From positions 1 through 13,084 of the forward strand of contig JADJAL010000046.1 in NCBI GenBank assembly GCA_016704305.1: 13,084 bases of DNA. Direction: 5' to 3'. Positions 1 to 7,433 of the stretch are shown here, piece by piece. Positions within the stretch are counted from its first letter, which is position 1. The number at the start of each line of letters is the position of its first letter. The notes beneath the pieces are model-generated. The model was not told the DNA's origin and searched no databases. It saw only the letters and a list, made by a program, of their open reading frames with translations. This stretch comes from Haliea sp. (GTDB lineage: Bacteria; Pseudomonadota; Gammaproteobacteria; Pseudomonadales; Halieaceae). The position numbers were made by a program, and so were the translations under genes.

Positions 1-776
1 GTGATTCTTACCCGCTTCAGTAATGCGCCAACCACCCTGGGTGTCCGGATCCTGTCTGGATCAGGGATTCCATCGGATAGCCCGGTCGGGTTTCGCAGCG
101 CGGCCGGCCCGCAGGATTCCGCGGTGCGGTACATCATTTCGTTTTCTTACCACCACCGCGCGTCCCCACATGGGCGTGAAGGAATCTGCCGGGTTGCTCA
201 TGCGGCCCGCCAGTAGGTAAAGCCGCCACCAATATTACCCTGGTAATACCACGCAATAACCTGCGCTTTTTTGGCCTGCCAGCGTTTGAACAACCCGCTC
301 TTGCTCATGGTGTTCATCAGCCAGATGGGGGCGTTTTCACTGGTGATGCCGCGAAAACACGTGGCGTCGACATGCGGCGCGCCGCCACCGGAGCACGGCC
401 CCTGCAAATTGAACAGCATGGATTCAGGCTCGGCGTAATCCGCATTCCAGTAATTGCGCGCCAGTTCGATAAATCGCGCATTCAGGAAACAATCCTGGCT
501 TTCGGGATACAGGCAGACACCGAAGTCGCTGAAGTAGCCGCGAAACACCGGGCTGAGAAACATGTCCAGCGTGGGTTCCACGCCCTCCGGCAGTCCGCCG
601 GATACCGTCGCGATCAATTCCTCTGCGCTATTGAAGTGTTGCGCCAGAATCAGCTTGAACGGGCCGTTGTTGCGCACCACGTCCAGCATGCGACGGTGCT
701 GGTCTTCGCTGTAGGCACCTTCGATGACTTGCGGTTCCGCGATGGGGCGCATCACGCTTGGCGGTGTTTTGTCCAC
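1..776 (-). pseudogene. Putative Fe(II)/2-oxoglutarate oxygenase-like protein, frameshifted, runs off window
   Basis: I chose the GTG start at 774-776 because AGAGGA lies about 7 nt upstream, just past the esterase stop. The frame is clean from 776 to about 207. It contains G-A-P-H-V-D-A, an H-x-D pair like the iron ligands of double-stranded beta-helix oxygenases, followed by an aromatic stretch W-Y-Y-Q-G-N-I-G-G-G-F-T-Y-W. After about 207 the coding signal hops frames at least three times: G-P-H-E-Q-P-G, then M-W-G-R-A-V-V-V, then N-E-M-M-Y-R, then W-R-I-T-E-A-G at the window edge. About 258 codons are visible. The oxygenase call rests only on the H-x-D motif, the glycine/aromatic pattern and the overall look; substrate and reaction are unknown. 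It is the last of three same-strand genes with the esterase and VOC protein. The frame breaks could be sequencing indels or decay. Confidence 0.5.
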
Positions 777-801
777 CGTTTGTTCCTCTGCGCGGCACCG
801 G

Positions 802-1828
802 TCATCCGGCAGCGGTGGCGGCCAGTTTGCAGGTGAAAAGTCCGCCATCACCCCGAGCGCCTCTGCTGTTTCCTGCAGGTGCAGCGCGTACCAGGCGTGC
901 GTGCGGCATCGCGTCGAACACCACCAGGTCGGCGCCGACGCGCCTGCGCGGCGCAGCGCCCGGTGGAAATTCGTGGTGGCACTGAGCACCGCGTCGCGCG
1001 TGCCGGAGAGCAGCAGAACCGGCGGGAAGCCGGACATGTCGCTCAACACGGGCGAGACCAGTGGATCGTGCGCGTCGGCGCCGCCGAGATAGGCGCGCAC
1101 TTCGCTCCATCTCATGGTCCAGTGGAAACTGTTAGTGGCCGAAGAAGCCGTTCAAAGTAAAGATCTCGCAGGTGTCGCCGAAATCGATCAGGTCGCCGCC
1201 GGCCGAGAACACGCCGGCGCAGGCGGGCATCGGCAATCCCGCTTTCGCAATGCGCGCCAGTAACTGGCCTGTGATAAAGCCGCCGGCGGAACTGCCGTAA
1301 ACGCCGATATGCTCGGGAGAGTGTGATGTCAGTGCATCCGATACACCGCCAGCGCGTCGTCCACCGCTGCCGGGTAGGGTGTTCCGGTGCCAGCCGATAG
1401 TCCACTGCAAATTACCGGAATGCCGGTGATATTGGCTATCGGGATCGCTCCACCAGGTTGCCGGAGCCGACGACAAAGCCACCGCCATGAAAATTGAGCA
1501 GGACTTTGCCGCGGTTTTCTTCCGCCAGCGACAGCGGCACGACGCGATGGCAGCGCACACCGGCAATGTCCACCTCGTCAATGTTGACCGGAACATCTGC
1601 CGCGTCGCTGGTTGAGCGCGGCGAAGGCGGGCGCGGTCACCTCGCGGGTTGTCCACATAGGCACCGGTTCGGCGGCGGGTCGGTGCCCCACAAATCCTGC
1701 GAAATGTAGTGTTGCGCCTCGGGGGCTGAGAGTGCCTGGCACCGCACCAGGTTGCCACTAGATTTACCGTTCCACTGGCGTCAATGTCTAACTCATCAGG
1801 TCGCACTCCAGTGGGCGAAAACGGCCAT
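802..1828 (-). pseudogene. Alpha/beta hydrolase, HGGG-type (hormone-sensitive-lipase family) esterase, multiply frameshifted
   Basis: Read across frames, the whole enzyme is present. The N-terminal part contains A-L-S-A-P-E-A-Q-H-Y-I-S-Q-D-L-W. The oxyanion-hole motif H-G-G-G-F is at 1475-1489 and the nucleophile elbow G-S-S-A-G-G at about 1280-1297. The acid S-G-T-R-D is near 1000 and the catalytic histidine D-A-M-P-H-A near 890. These are the landmarks of family IV carboxylesterases, which hydrolyse short acyl esters in the cytoplasm. The restored length is about 340 residues, normal for the family. I took ATG 1826-1828 as start, 4 bp after the VOC stop, and TGA 802-804 as stop, giving an end of C-K-L-A-A-T-A-A-G. 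At least six frame changes are needed. One, at the A-run 836-839, is repaired by a single extra base. It probably shares a transcript with the VOC protein upstream and the oxygenase-like gene downstream. Confidence 0.72.
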
Positions 1829-1832
1829 TTGT

Positions 1833-2225
1833 TCAGGTCACCTGAACGACTTCGATCAGATGCCCTTCCGGATCGCTGAAATCCGACCATGACGCCGTGC
1901 TCCGGATCATCCCGCACGGGGTCGACGATCTTGCCTCCGGCGTCCACCGCGCGCTGCACGAAGCTGCCACATCGTCGGTCTGGAACCCAGTATCACATCG
2001 CCCGGCGCGCCCTCGTCATCCATGAAGTTGAGCAGGACAAACATGGCGGCGCCCCTCGCCTGTGGTATTGAACATGATTTCGCGGATGGGGCGTCCGGCA
2101 ATCGACGCTTCAACCCTGGCCAGTTCGGTCAGGCCGCAGACATCGGTATAAAACCGGGCTGACTTCTCCAGATCCCGGACGAGCAATTTGGTGAAGCCAA
2201 AATGTGCCTTGGAGTGTTGTGACAT
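1833..2225 (-). pseudogene. VOC superfamily (glyoxalase/bleomycin-resistance-like) protein, frameshifted
   Basis: The start region reads M-S-Q-H-S-K-A-H-F-G-F-T-K-L-L-V-R-D-L-E, then S-A-R-F-Y-T-D-V-C-G-L. This is the typical first beta-alpha-beta unit of a VOC protein. The C-terminal part, in another frame, ends S-D-P-E-G-H-L-I-E-V-V-Q-V-T-stop, where E is the usual metal-ligand position. ATG 2223-2225 has GAGG about 8 nt upstream. The restored length of about 130 residues is normal for a single-module VOC protein. At least four frame changes are needed, near 2060, 1982, 1965 and 1872; two are explained by one missing base. VOC proteins include glyoxalases, extradiol dioxygenases and epimerases, so the exact reaction cannot be named. 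It is the first gene of the minus-strand VOC-esterase-oxygenase run and is divergent from the acyl-CoA synthetase. Confidence 0.72.
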
Positions 2226-2254
2226 GGTAACCTCGGGCGTGTCTTTCTAATTAA

Positions 2255-2287
2255 CTTATATATAAGATATGATGCAAAATATATAAG
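2255..2287. promoter_or_regulatory. AT-rich divergent control region with palindrome and repeated ATATATAAG box
   Basis: The 164-bp gap between the divergent VOC gene and acyl-CoA synthetase is far more AT-rich than its surroundings. It holds the perfect 12-bp palindrome CTTATATATAAG at 2255-2266. The box ATATATAAG occurs at 2258-2266 and again at 2279-2287, 21 bp apart, which is about two helical turns and could fit a dimeric regulator. On the minus strand TTGCAT, a 17-bp spacer and TTAATT form a possible promoter for the VOC gene. The regulatory role is inferred from position and symmetry. No regulator is encoded in the window. Confidence 0.4.
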
Positions 2288-2389
2288 GTGCCCGCGATAG
2301 TCAAGCCTTAAAGTATTCTCGAACTCGCGCAGCAACTGAAAAAGGCGTAACAAGGGGCAACACAATAAAATATACGGAGATCAACGTTA

Positions 2390-3948
2390 ATGCATTCAGC
2401 CCAGACTTCCAGCCAAACCCTCATTGATACCTGCGCCGTTCACTGCCAGGCATCCCCATAAACTGGCCATCAAACACGGTGCGCGCTGCTGGACATATGC
2501 GCGTTTTACGACGTCTGCGCGCGGGTGGCAGGTGGCATGCAGCGGCTGGGTACTGCTCCGGGCGACCGCATCGCAATCCTATCGAGGAATTCCAGTGCGT
2601 TTGCCAGCAGTCGCTACGCGGTTGCGGCCACCGGCGCCGTACTTTGTGCCCGGTTAACTTCATGCTGAACGCCCACGAAGCTGCCTATATTCTCAATCAC
2701 AGCGGAGCGCGCCTGCTGCTGGTGGGCAAAACAAGTGTCCAAGGCCCAGGCGCTCGCGGCCTTGTGTCCCACTATTGAGATGATGATCTGGCTGAGGAGC
2801 GAAGGGACTGCCCACGCCGCGGGATGATGCCGTTCTCCGCCCTTGTCATCCGGCCAGGCGTTCACACCCGTTGATGCGCTCGGTGCAGCGGACCCTGCGC
2901 AGATTATTTACACCAGCGGGACCGAATCAGCGCCCAAGGGCGCGGTGCTCAGTCATGCCGCGATTATCTGGCAATACGGTAGCTGCCGGTGGATGCCGAA
3001 ATAGCGCACGACACGCATTTACATTCGATGCCGCTGTATCACCGCGCACAGCTGGACTGCTTTCTCGGCCCCTCCATCCAGGCCGGCGGTAGCAACATCA
3101 TTACCGATGATCCCAGCCCGGATAACCTGCACGGCTGTTGAGCCGAGGAGCGCATCAGCGCATTTTTTGCGCCGCCCACGGGTGTGGATTTCCTGCTCAA
3201 CGCGCCCGCGTTTGCGCAGACCGACTTGTCCAACCTGCGCAAAGGCTACTACGGCGCCTCGATCATGCCGGTCGAGATCATGAAAAAGATGCAACAGAAC
3301 ATCCCGCAAATTCGCCTGTGGAATCTGTACGGCCAGACGGAAATCGCGCCGGTGGCAACAATACTCAAGCCGGAGGATCAATTGCGCAAACCCGGCTCGG
3401 CGGGCAAGCCTGTCCTGCATGTGGAGACTCGCGTGGTAGATGGCGATGGCGCTGACGTTGCCGTGGGAGAAATCGGCGAGGTGGTGCATCGCTCTCCGCA
3501 ACTGCTCCGCGAGTATTACAAGGATCCAGAGCGCACGGCCCAGGCGTTCTCAGGAGGATGGTTTCACAGCGGTGACCTGGCCACGATTGACGACGAAGGC
3601 TATATCACGATTGTGGATCGCAAGAAGGACATGATCAAAACGGGTGGCGAGAATGTGTCGGGCCGGGAAGTCGAGGAGGTCATCTACCAGTTTGCGGATG
3701 TCGCGGAGGTGGCGGTGATCGGCCTTCCTCACCACCACTGGGTGGAAGCGGTCACGGCGGTGGTGGTGATAAGGCCGGGCGGTATCGCAGCGGAAGACCA
3801 GCTTATCGGCCATTGCGCCGCCAGGCTGGCGGGCTTCAAAGTGCCGAAGAAAATACTGTTTGTCGATGAGTTGCCGCGCAATCCATCGGGCAAGATCCTG
3901 AAGCGAGACTTGCGCGACAGGCATGCAAGCGCCTTTGACGACGCTTAG
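2390..3948 (+). pseudogene. AMP-forming fatty-acyl-CoA synthetase (ANL superfamily), 5' half frameshifted
   Basis: This enzyme activates a carboxylic acid as acyl-AMP and transfers it to CoA. ATG 2390 has GGAG at 2376-2379. The order of motifs is complete. They are K-L-A-I-K-H-G-A-R-C-W-T-Y near 2470, A-P-G-D-R-I-A-I-L-S-R near 2560, and N-F-M-L-N-A-H-E-A-A-Y-I-L near 2655. The ATP loop Y-T-S-G-T-E-S-A-P-K-G follows near 2908-2943, then Y-G-Q-T-E-I-A-P, G-W-F-H-S-G-D-L-A-T and D-R-K-K-D-M-I-K-T-G-G-E-N-V. The C-terminal catalytic lysine motif N-P-S-G-K-I-L-K-R closes the list. From 3184 to the stop the frame is clean; before about 3140 roughly eight frame changes are needed. The in-frame TGA at 3139-3141 is best read as two compensating indels. 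Restored length is about 519 residues, normal for the family. The general acyl-CoA ligase call is firm; the substrate (fatty, aromatic or steroid side-chain acid) is not shown. Confidence 0.82.
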
Positions 3949-3975
3949 CCCTCTGGCGATGTTGGGAAGATAGCA

Positions 3976-4019
3976 GCGACAGGACAAAACGCAGTAAATG
4001 ATTTGTTATCACCTGTCGC
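3976..4019. repeat. 8-bp inverted repeat with nested 5-bp arms between synthetase and SDR remnant
   Basis: GCGACAGG at 3976-3983 is repeated in inverse as CCTGTCGC at 4012-4019. Inside it ACAAA (3984-3988) can pair with TTTGT (4002-4006), leaving a 5-nt bulge on the right side. The structure begins about 28 nt after the acyl-CoA synthetase stop, so it could be a terminator-like hairpin. It lacks a T-tract, however, and reaches the probable start of the SDR fragment. Function unknown. Confidence 0.3.
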
Positions 4020-4100
4020 GTGGTGATTGTCACTGGTGGTGCGCACGGCATTGGATTGGCGCTGGTGGACGGTTATGCGACAGCGGGTATCAACGCCCCG
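3998..4100 (+). pseudogene. Truncated short-chain dehydrogenase/reductase (SDR), N-terminal Rossmann remnant only
   Basis: From 4020 the plus strand reads V-V-I-V-T-G-G-A-H-G-I-G-L-A-L-V-D-G-Y-A-T-A-G. This is the first beta strand and the T-G-x-x-x-G-I-G dinucleotide-binding loop that open classical SDR enzymes (NAD(P)-dependent alcohol/ketone oxidoreductases of about 250 residues). The frame stops at TGA 4101-4103, after only I-N-A-P beyond the conserved part. The catalytic Y-x-x-x-K region is nowhere in the window. ATG at 3998 is a plausible start if one indel lies just before 4020; GTG 4020 is the alternative. The remnant follows the acyl-CoA synthetase by about 50 bp, a natural operon position for a beta-oxidation-like dehydrogenase, and breaks off where the convergent crotonase ends. 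A deletion, inversion or misassembly at about 4085-4095 would explain it. Confidence 0.55.
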
Positions 4101-4893
4101 TGAAACGCGGCGGACGCCGTTCGCTGAACGCCTGCACCGCCTCGCGATGATCCTCCGTGGTATGCATCAGTGCCTGCACCGCTGCGGAGGTTTCCAGCAG
4201 CGGGGCCAGTGCGCCGGTGCGGGCCTGCCACAGCAAGCGCTTGGCCTGTTGCACCGCCTGCGGCGGATTGGCCGCGATGCGCGCCGCCAGTGCCTGCGCT
4301 TCCGCGAACAACTGTTCGTCCGGTACCACGCGCGAGACCAGCCCGCAGGCCAGCGCCTCGTCGGCACTGAGCGTGTCGCCGGTGAGCGTCATCTCGGCCG
4401 CTTTCGAAAAACCCACCACGCGTTGCAGCAACCATGCTCCGCCGTCGCCGGGAATCAGCCCCAGCTTCACGAAGTTTTCGGCAAAGCGCGCACTCTGCGC
4501 GGCGATGCGGATGTCGCACATGCACGCCAGGTCGCAACCGGCGCCCATCGCCGCGCCGTTCACGGCGGCGATCACCGGGGTTTTCAATTGCTCGAACAAC
4601 AGCGGAATGCGTTGTATGCCGCGCTGGTAATTGCCGGGCGTTTGCGCCGGGTCCGCGCTCGCCAGGCTGTTCGGCGAGTCGGGCAGCATGGTCCTGAGAT
4701 TGCCACCCGAGGAAAAGGATTTCCCCGCGCCGGTGAGGATGATCACGCGCACGTCGGGATCGGCGTCCGCGGCGGCGAGCGCAGCCACCAGCGCGTCCAC
4801 CATCGGCAGGTCGGAGATGGGGTTGTGCAGTTCCGGTACGTTCAGGGTGAGGGTGGCGATGCCATCGCCGGTAGCGGTCAAGACGCGTGTCAT
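4090..4893 (-). CDS. Enoyl-CoA hydratase/isomerase (crotonase) family protein
   Basis: This is an intact 267-residue crotonase, the normal size. Crotonases bind acyl-CoA thioesters and stabilise an enolate through two backbone amides. Here the oxyanion-hole segments are S-F-S-S-G-G-N-L (59-66) and N-G-A-A-M-G-A-G-C-D-L-A (112-123). At the two classical hydratase glutamates (rat ECHS1 E144 and E164) this protein has Asp121 and Phe141. Asp150 in the loop I-P-G-D-G-G-A-W is another acidic candidate. A textbook 2-enoyl-CoA hydratase activity is therefore not assured; an isomerase, hydrolase or other crotonase reaction is possible. The C-terminal F-S-E-R-R-P-P-R-F matches the family's usual acidic/basic tail. 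The ATG at 4893 has only a weak AGG upstream. The gene lies 43 bp downstream of the GDPD lipoprotein on the same strand and is convergent with the SDR remnant. Confidence 0.88.
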   Translation of the reverse strand: MTRVLTATGDGIATLTLNVPELHNPISDLPMVDALVAALAAADADPDVRVIILTGAGKSFSSGGNLRTMLPDSPNSLASADPAQTPGNYQRGIQRIPLLFEQLKTPVIAAVNGAAMGAGCDLACMCDIRIAAQSARFAENFVKLGLIPGDGGAWLLQRVVGFSKAAEMTLTGDTLSADEALACGLVSRVVPDEQLFAEAQALAARIAANPPQAVQQAKRLLWQARTGALAPLLETSAAVQALMHTTEDHREAVQAFSERRPPRFTGR

Positions 4894-4936
4894 GGTTTAC
4901 CTGCCTGTTTTGTGTGTTGGGTAGCCGTTTTGGTTG

Positions 4937-6307
4937 TCACTCGCATTTTCGTTCACCGATGGGCATCGCGAGAACTCTCTCCAGCAGCAACGGTTGATCG
5001 GTCATGATGGCGTCCACGCCCAGGTCGATCATGCGCAGCATCTCCTCGCAGCTATTGATCGTCCACACCTGTACCGCGAGGTTTGCCGCATGGCTGTCCG
5101 CCACGAAATCGGGGGTCACCACTTCCAGGAAAAAATCATCCGGTATCTGCTCGCCGATCTGGCTGGTGTCAGGCGGCACCTGGAACGCGATGTGCTCCGG
5201 CACGGGTGGCATAACGCCGTCGCCGATCGCGCCCAATACCAGTATCGTGCCCTGGTCCAGCGGCACGGAGGTGTAGACACACGGCGCAACGGCCTTGAAG
5301 TTATTCGCGGCCTCGTCGACGAATGAGGCGGCGATCACGTCGGTGAATCTTCCGTAACGCCGCAGTACGTCGGCGATCTGCTGTTCATAATCGCCCTCGC
5401 CGTCCAGATCGGGTTTCAGCTCGATATTGATCAGGTTGTGCGGAAAGCGAGCGAGGGCCTCCTCCAGGGTCGGAATGCGGAAATCCTCCGCGCTATACCC
5501 CGGCGGTGGCGCCTTGTCGCCGGTGGCGATGCCGCGAAAGCTGTAATCGGCATCAGGTCGGTCGTGCGGCGTCCCGGCGCCGGTGACAAACCAGTAGGCC
5601 GCATCCAGCGCGCGCAGCTCGGCCAGTGTCATGTCCACCACATTGCCCTGGCCGTTGGTGGTGCGATCGACATCGAGGTCATGCAGGATGACCAGTTGGT
5701 TGTCCTTCGTCTGGTAGACATCCATTTCCAGTACATCGGCGCCCGCCCTGGCCGCCTCCGCGTAGGCATACAGCGTGTTCTCCGGAAAATCCGTGACGCC
5801 GCCGCGATGGGCGAAATTCAGCGGGTCCCCGCCATTCACCAGCCAGGGGTTCGGATCCTTGGAGAAGGGCATGTCGCACGCCGTGTCATCGTTGGCGATG
5901 GTGCCGGTGATGTCCACTGCAGTGGGCGTGGCGTTGCCTGATGCGTTGATGCTGAGCGTGAACGTCTCCGCCGCTTCCTCGTCGCCATCGCCAATCAGGT
6001 CGACACTGATCCACCCCTCGATTGCGCCAGCCGGAATGTCGATTCGCCCGGACGTTTGCAGGTAATCCTCGTCCGCAGTGGCGGTGCCGGCTGATGTCTC
6101 GTAGGTGACGGCAATCGATTGCGACTGTGGCTCGGTCAGGGTGACCCGGAAGGAGAGTTGCGGCATTTCTCCGGCCGCACCCTCTGGCGCGGCAGTGGGG
6201 ACCACAGTCAGCGAAGACGGTACTGTCGGCTGGTTATCCGAGCCGTTTGAACACCCTAGCATCAGTGTGCAAACGACCAGTACTGCGCCCGCGTACAGCT
6301 TTTTCAT
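4937..6307 (-). CDS. Glycerophosphodiester phosphodiesterase lipoprotein with N-terminal Calx-beta domain
   Basis: The 456-residue product starts at ATG 6305-6307, with GAGG about 6 nt upstream. An upstream in-frame start at 6364 would bury the signal peptide. Residues 1-19 are a lipoprotein signal (M-K-K, hydrophobic core, L-M-L-G-Cys19), so the protein is probably membrane-anchored and faces the periplasm or outside. Residues about 30-141 form a Calx-beta repeat: T-A-T-A-D-E-D-Y, D-G-D-E-E-A-A-E-T-F, G-T-I-A-N-D-D, a beta-sandwich that often binds Ca2+. Residues about 160-450 are a GDPD TIM barrel with H167-R168, E176-N-T, E194-x-D196, H209-D210 and E296-L-K298; the C-terminal V-W-T-I-N motif is also present. 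It should split glycerophosphodiesters to glycerol 3-phosphate and an alcohol. All catalytic positions are intact. It may be cotranscribed with the crotonase downstream. Confidence 0.92.
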   Translation of the reverse strand: MKKLYAGAVLVVCTLMLGCSNGSDNQPTVPSSLTVVPTAAPEGAAGEMPQLSFRVTLTEPQSQSIAVTYETSAGTATADEDYLQTSGRIDIPAGAIEGWISVDLIGDGDEEAAETFTLSINASGNATPTAVDITGTIANDDTACDMPFSKDPNPWLVNGGDPLNFAHRGGVTDFPENTLYAYAEAARAGADVLEMDVYQTKDNQLVILHDLDVDRTTNGQGNVVDMTLAELRALDAAYWFVTGAGTPHDRPDADYSFRGIATGDKAPPPGYSAEDFRIPTLEEALARFPHNLINIELKPDLDGEGDYEQQIADVLRRYGRFTDVIAASFVDEAANNFKAVAPCVYTSVPLDQGTILVLGAIGDGVMPPVPEHIAFQVPPDTSQIGEQIPDDFFLEVVTPDFVADSHAANLAVQVWTINSCEEMLRMIDLGVDAIMTDQPLLLERVLAMPIGERKCE

Positions 6308-6371
6308 AGTGACCTCGTATGGTGGGGAATTGGAGAGACAGGATACACAATAGCTGAAAAACATGGCGTGA

Positions 6372-6401
6372 TTATTACGCTGCGCAGGTACAGTTTGCCA
6401 A
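6372..6401 (-). promoter_or_regulatory. Possible sigma-70 promoter for the GDPD lipoprotein gene
   Basis: On the minus strand TTGGCA (6401-6396) is followed after 18 bp by TAATAA (6377-6372), about 65 nt upstream of the start codon. Both boxes are near consensus and the spacing is allowed. No operator was recognised nearby. Confidence 0.3.
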
Positions 6402-6518
6402 CAGGCCTGACTCCTGCATAGCGAAAAAGAGAGTCAACCCGGGAAGTTATACGCGACAGCAATTGGCTCCTTCAGCTGCCAGTGCCGCATGCCGTGATGC
6501 TTCCATGAGAGTGGGAAG

Positions 6519-7394
6519 TCAGGGCAACACAAACCACAGTAACGCCGGCAACGTGGCGAAGCTCAGCAACGTGGAGACCATCACCGCGCCGGCCACTTCC
6601 TCGGGTGATTTGCGGTAGCGGACGGCGAGCAGGTAATTGAATACCGCCACCGGCATGGTGGCCTGGATGATCAGCACGCCGCGCAGCACGCCGGTCAGGC
6701 CCAGAATCTCCGCCACCAGCCAGCCAGCCCCAAAGCCCAGTAGCAGGCGCAGCGACCCGAGCTTCAGCGCCTTGAGCGCATACTTGCGGTTGATGCCCGC
6801 CAGCGAAACCCCGAGCGCCAGCAGCATCAGCGGGATGCTGAGGTTCCCCAGCATCGACACTGTGTTCTGCAGCCACGCGGGCAATTGCCAGTCGAACGCG
6901 ATGAGCAGCACCGATAACAGGCCGGCGTACACCACCGGGGAGCGCAGCGCCACCGATGGCAGAATGGCCGCTGAGTATTGCAACACCCAGCGTGAACTGC
7001 GCCACCGATATGATCATGAAAATCGTCAGTGCCACCGCCAGGCCCTGCTCGCCAAAAGCGAACAACGCCAGCGGCAGGCCCATGTTGCCGGTGTTGGGAA
7101 AGACCAGCGATGGCAGGTAATTGCGCCAGGGCAGCCCCTGCATCCGGCACAGCATGATGGCGAGCGCAGCGGTGAGCAGCAGCAGGAGAATAACCGCCAG
7201 CGCAATGTCCCCCGAGCAATTGCAGCGAGACATCGACTTTGCCGAGCGTGCCCACGATCAGGCAGGGCGCGCCCACCCACATCACCAGGCGGGTGATGAA
7301 CTCGTTCTCAAACCCCTGCCCCGAGAGAGCCCACGCCGCCCAGCGCCGCGCAGATGAATACAGGTGCGATGATCGCGAGGATTTCAGGAATCAC
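6519..7394 (-). CDS. AEC family transporter (auxin efflux carrier-like permease), frameshifted
   Basis: The restored product is about 291 residues, close to the usual 300-320, and strongly hydrophobic. Family signatures are readable across frames: an opening hydrophobic helix I-L-A-I-I-A-P-V-F-I-C-A-A-L-G, then V-G-A-P-C-L-I-V-G-T-L-G. The family motif F-P-N-T-G-N-M-G-L-P-L-A-L-F-A-F-G follows, with S-P-V-V-Y-A-G-L-L after it and T-M-P-V-A-V-F-N-Y-L-L-A near the C-terminus. AEC proteins are secondary transporters with about ten membrane helices that move organic acids or related anions. The substrate here is unknown. The start is taken at GTG 7392-7394, without a strong ribosome site. Three frame changes are needed, near 7300, 7205 and 6930-6985. 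The gene lies 39 bp downstream of the sugar isomerase/epimerase on the same strand, so transport of that enzyme's substrate is a reasonable inference. Confidence 0.75.
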
Positions 7395-7433
7395 CGGGCA
7401 CTACGTTTTGTTGTGTAAAGCAGCACCTCAATA

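Noticed and set aside
3139..3141. Selenocysteine or stop-codon recoding at the in-frame TGA
   Set aside because: Acyl-CoA synthetases have no catalytic Cys/Sec here, and the surrounding bases are better explained by compensating indels in a region full of them.
3976..4020. Integron attC-like site suggested by the nested inverted repeat after the synthetase
   Set aside because: The flanking core sites do not match RYYYAAC/GTTRRRY, and there is no integrase or cassette array nearby.
4027..5007. Open plus-strand frame of 326 codons over the first crotonase
   Set aside because: It mirrors the codon structure of the minus-strand crotonase, and its translation is low-complexity, rich in Arg, Gly and His. 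Only the short SDR motif at 4020-4088, in a different frame, is real.
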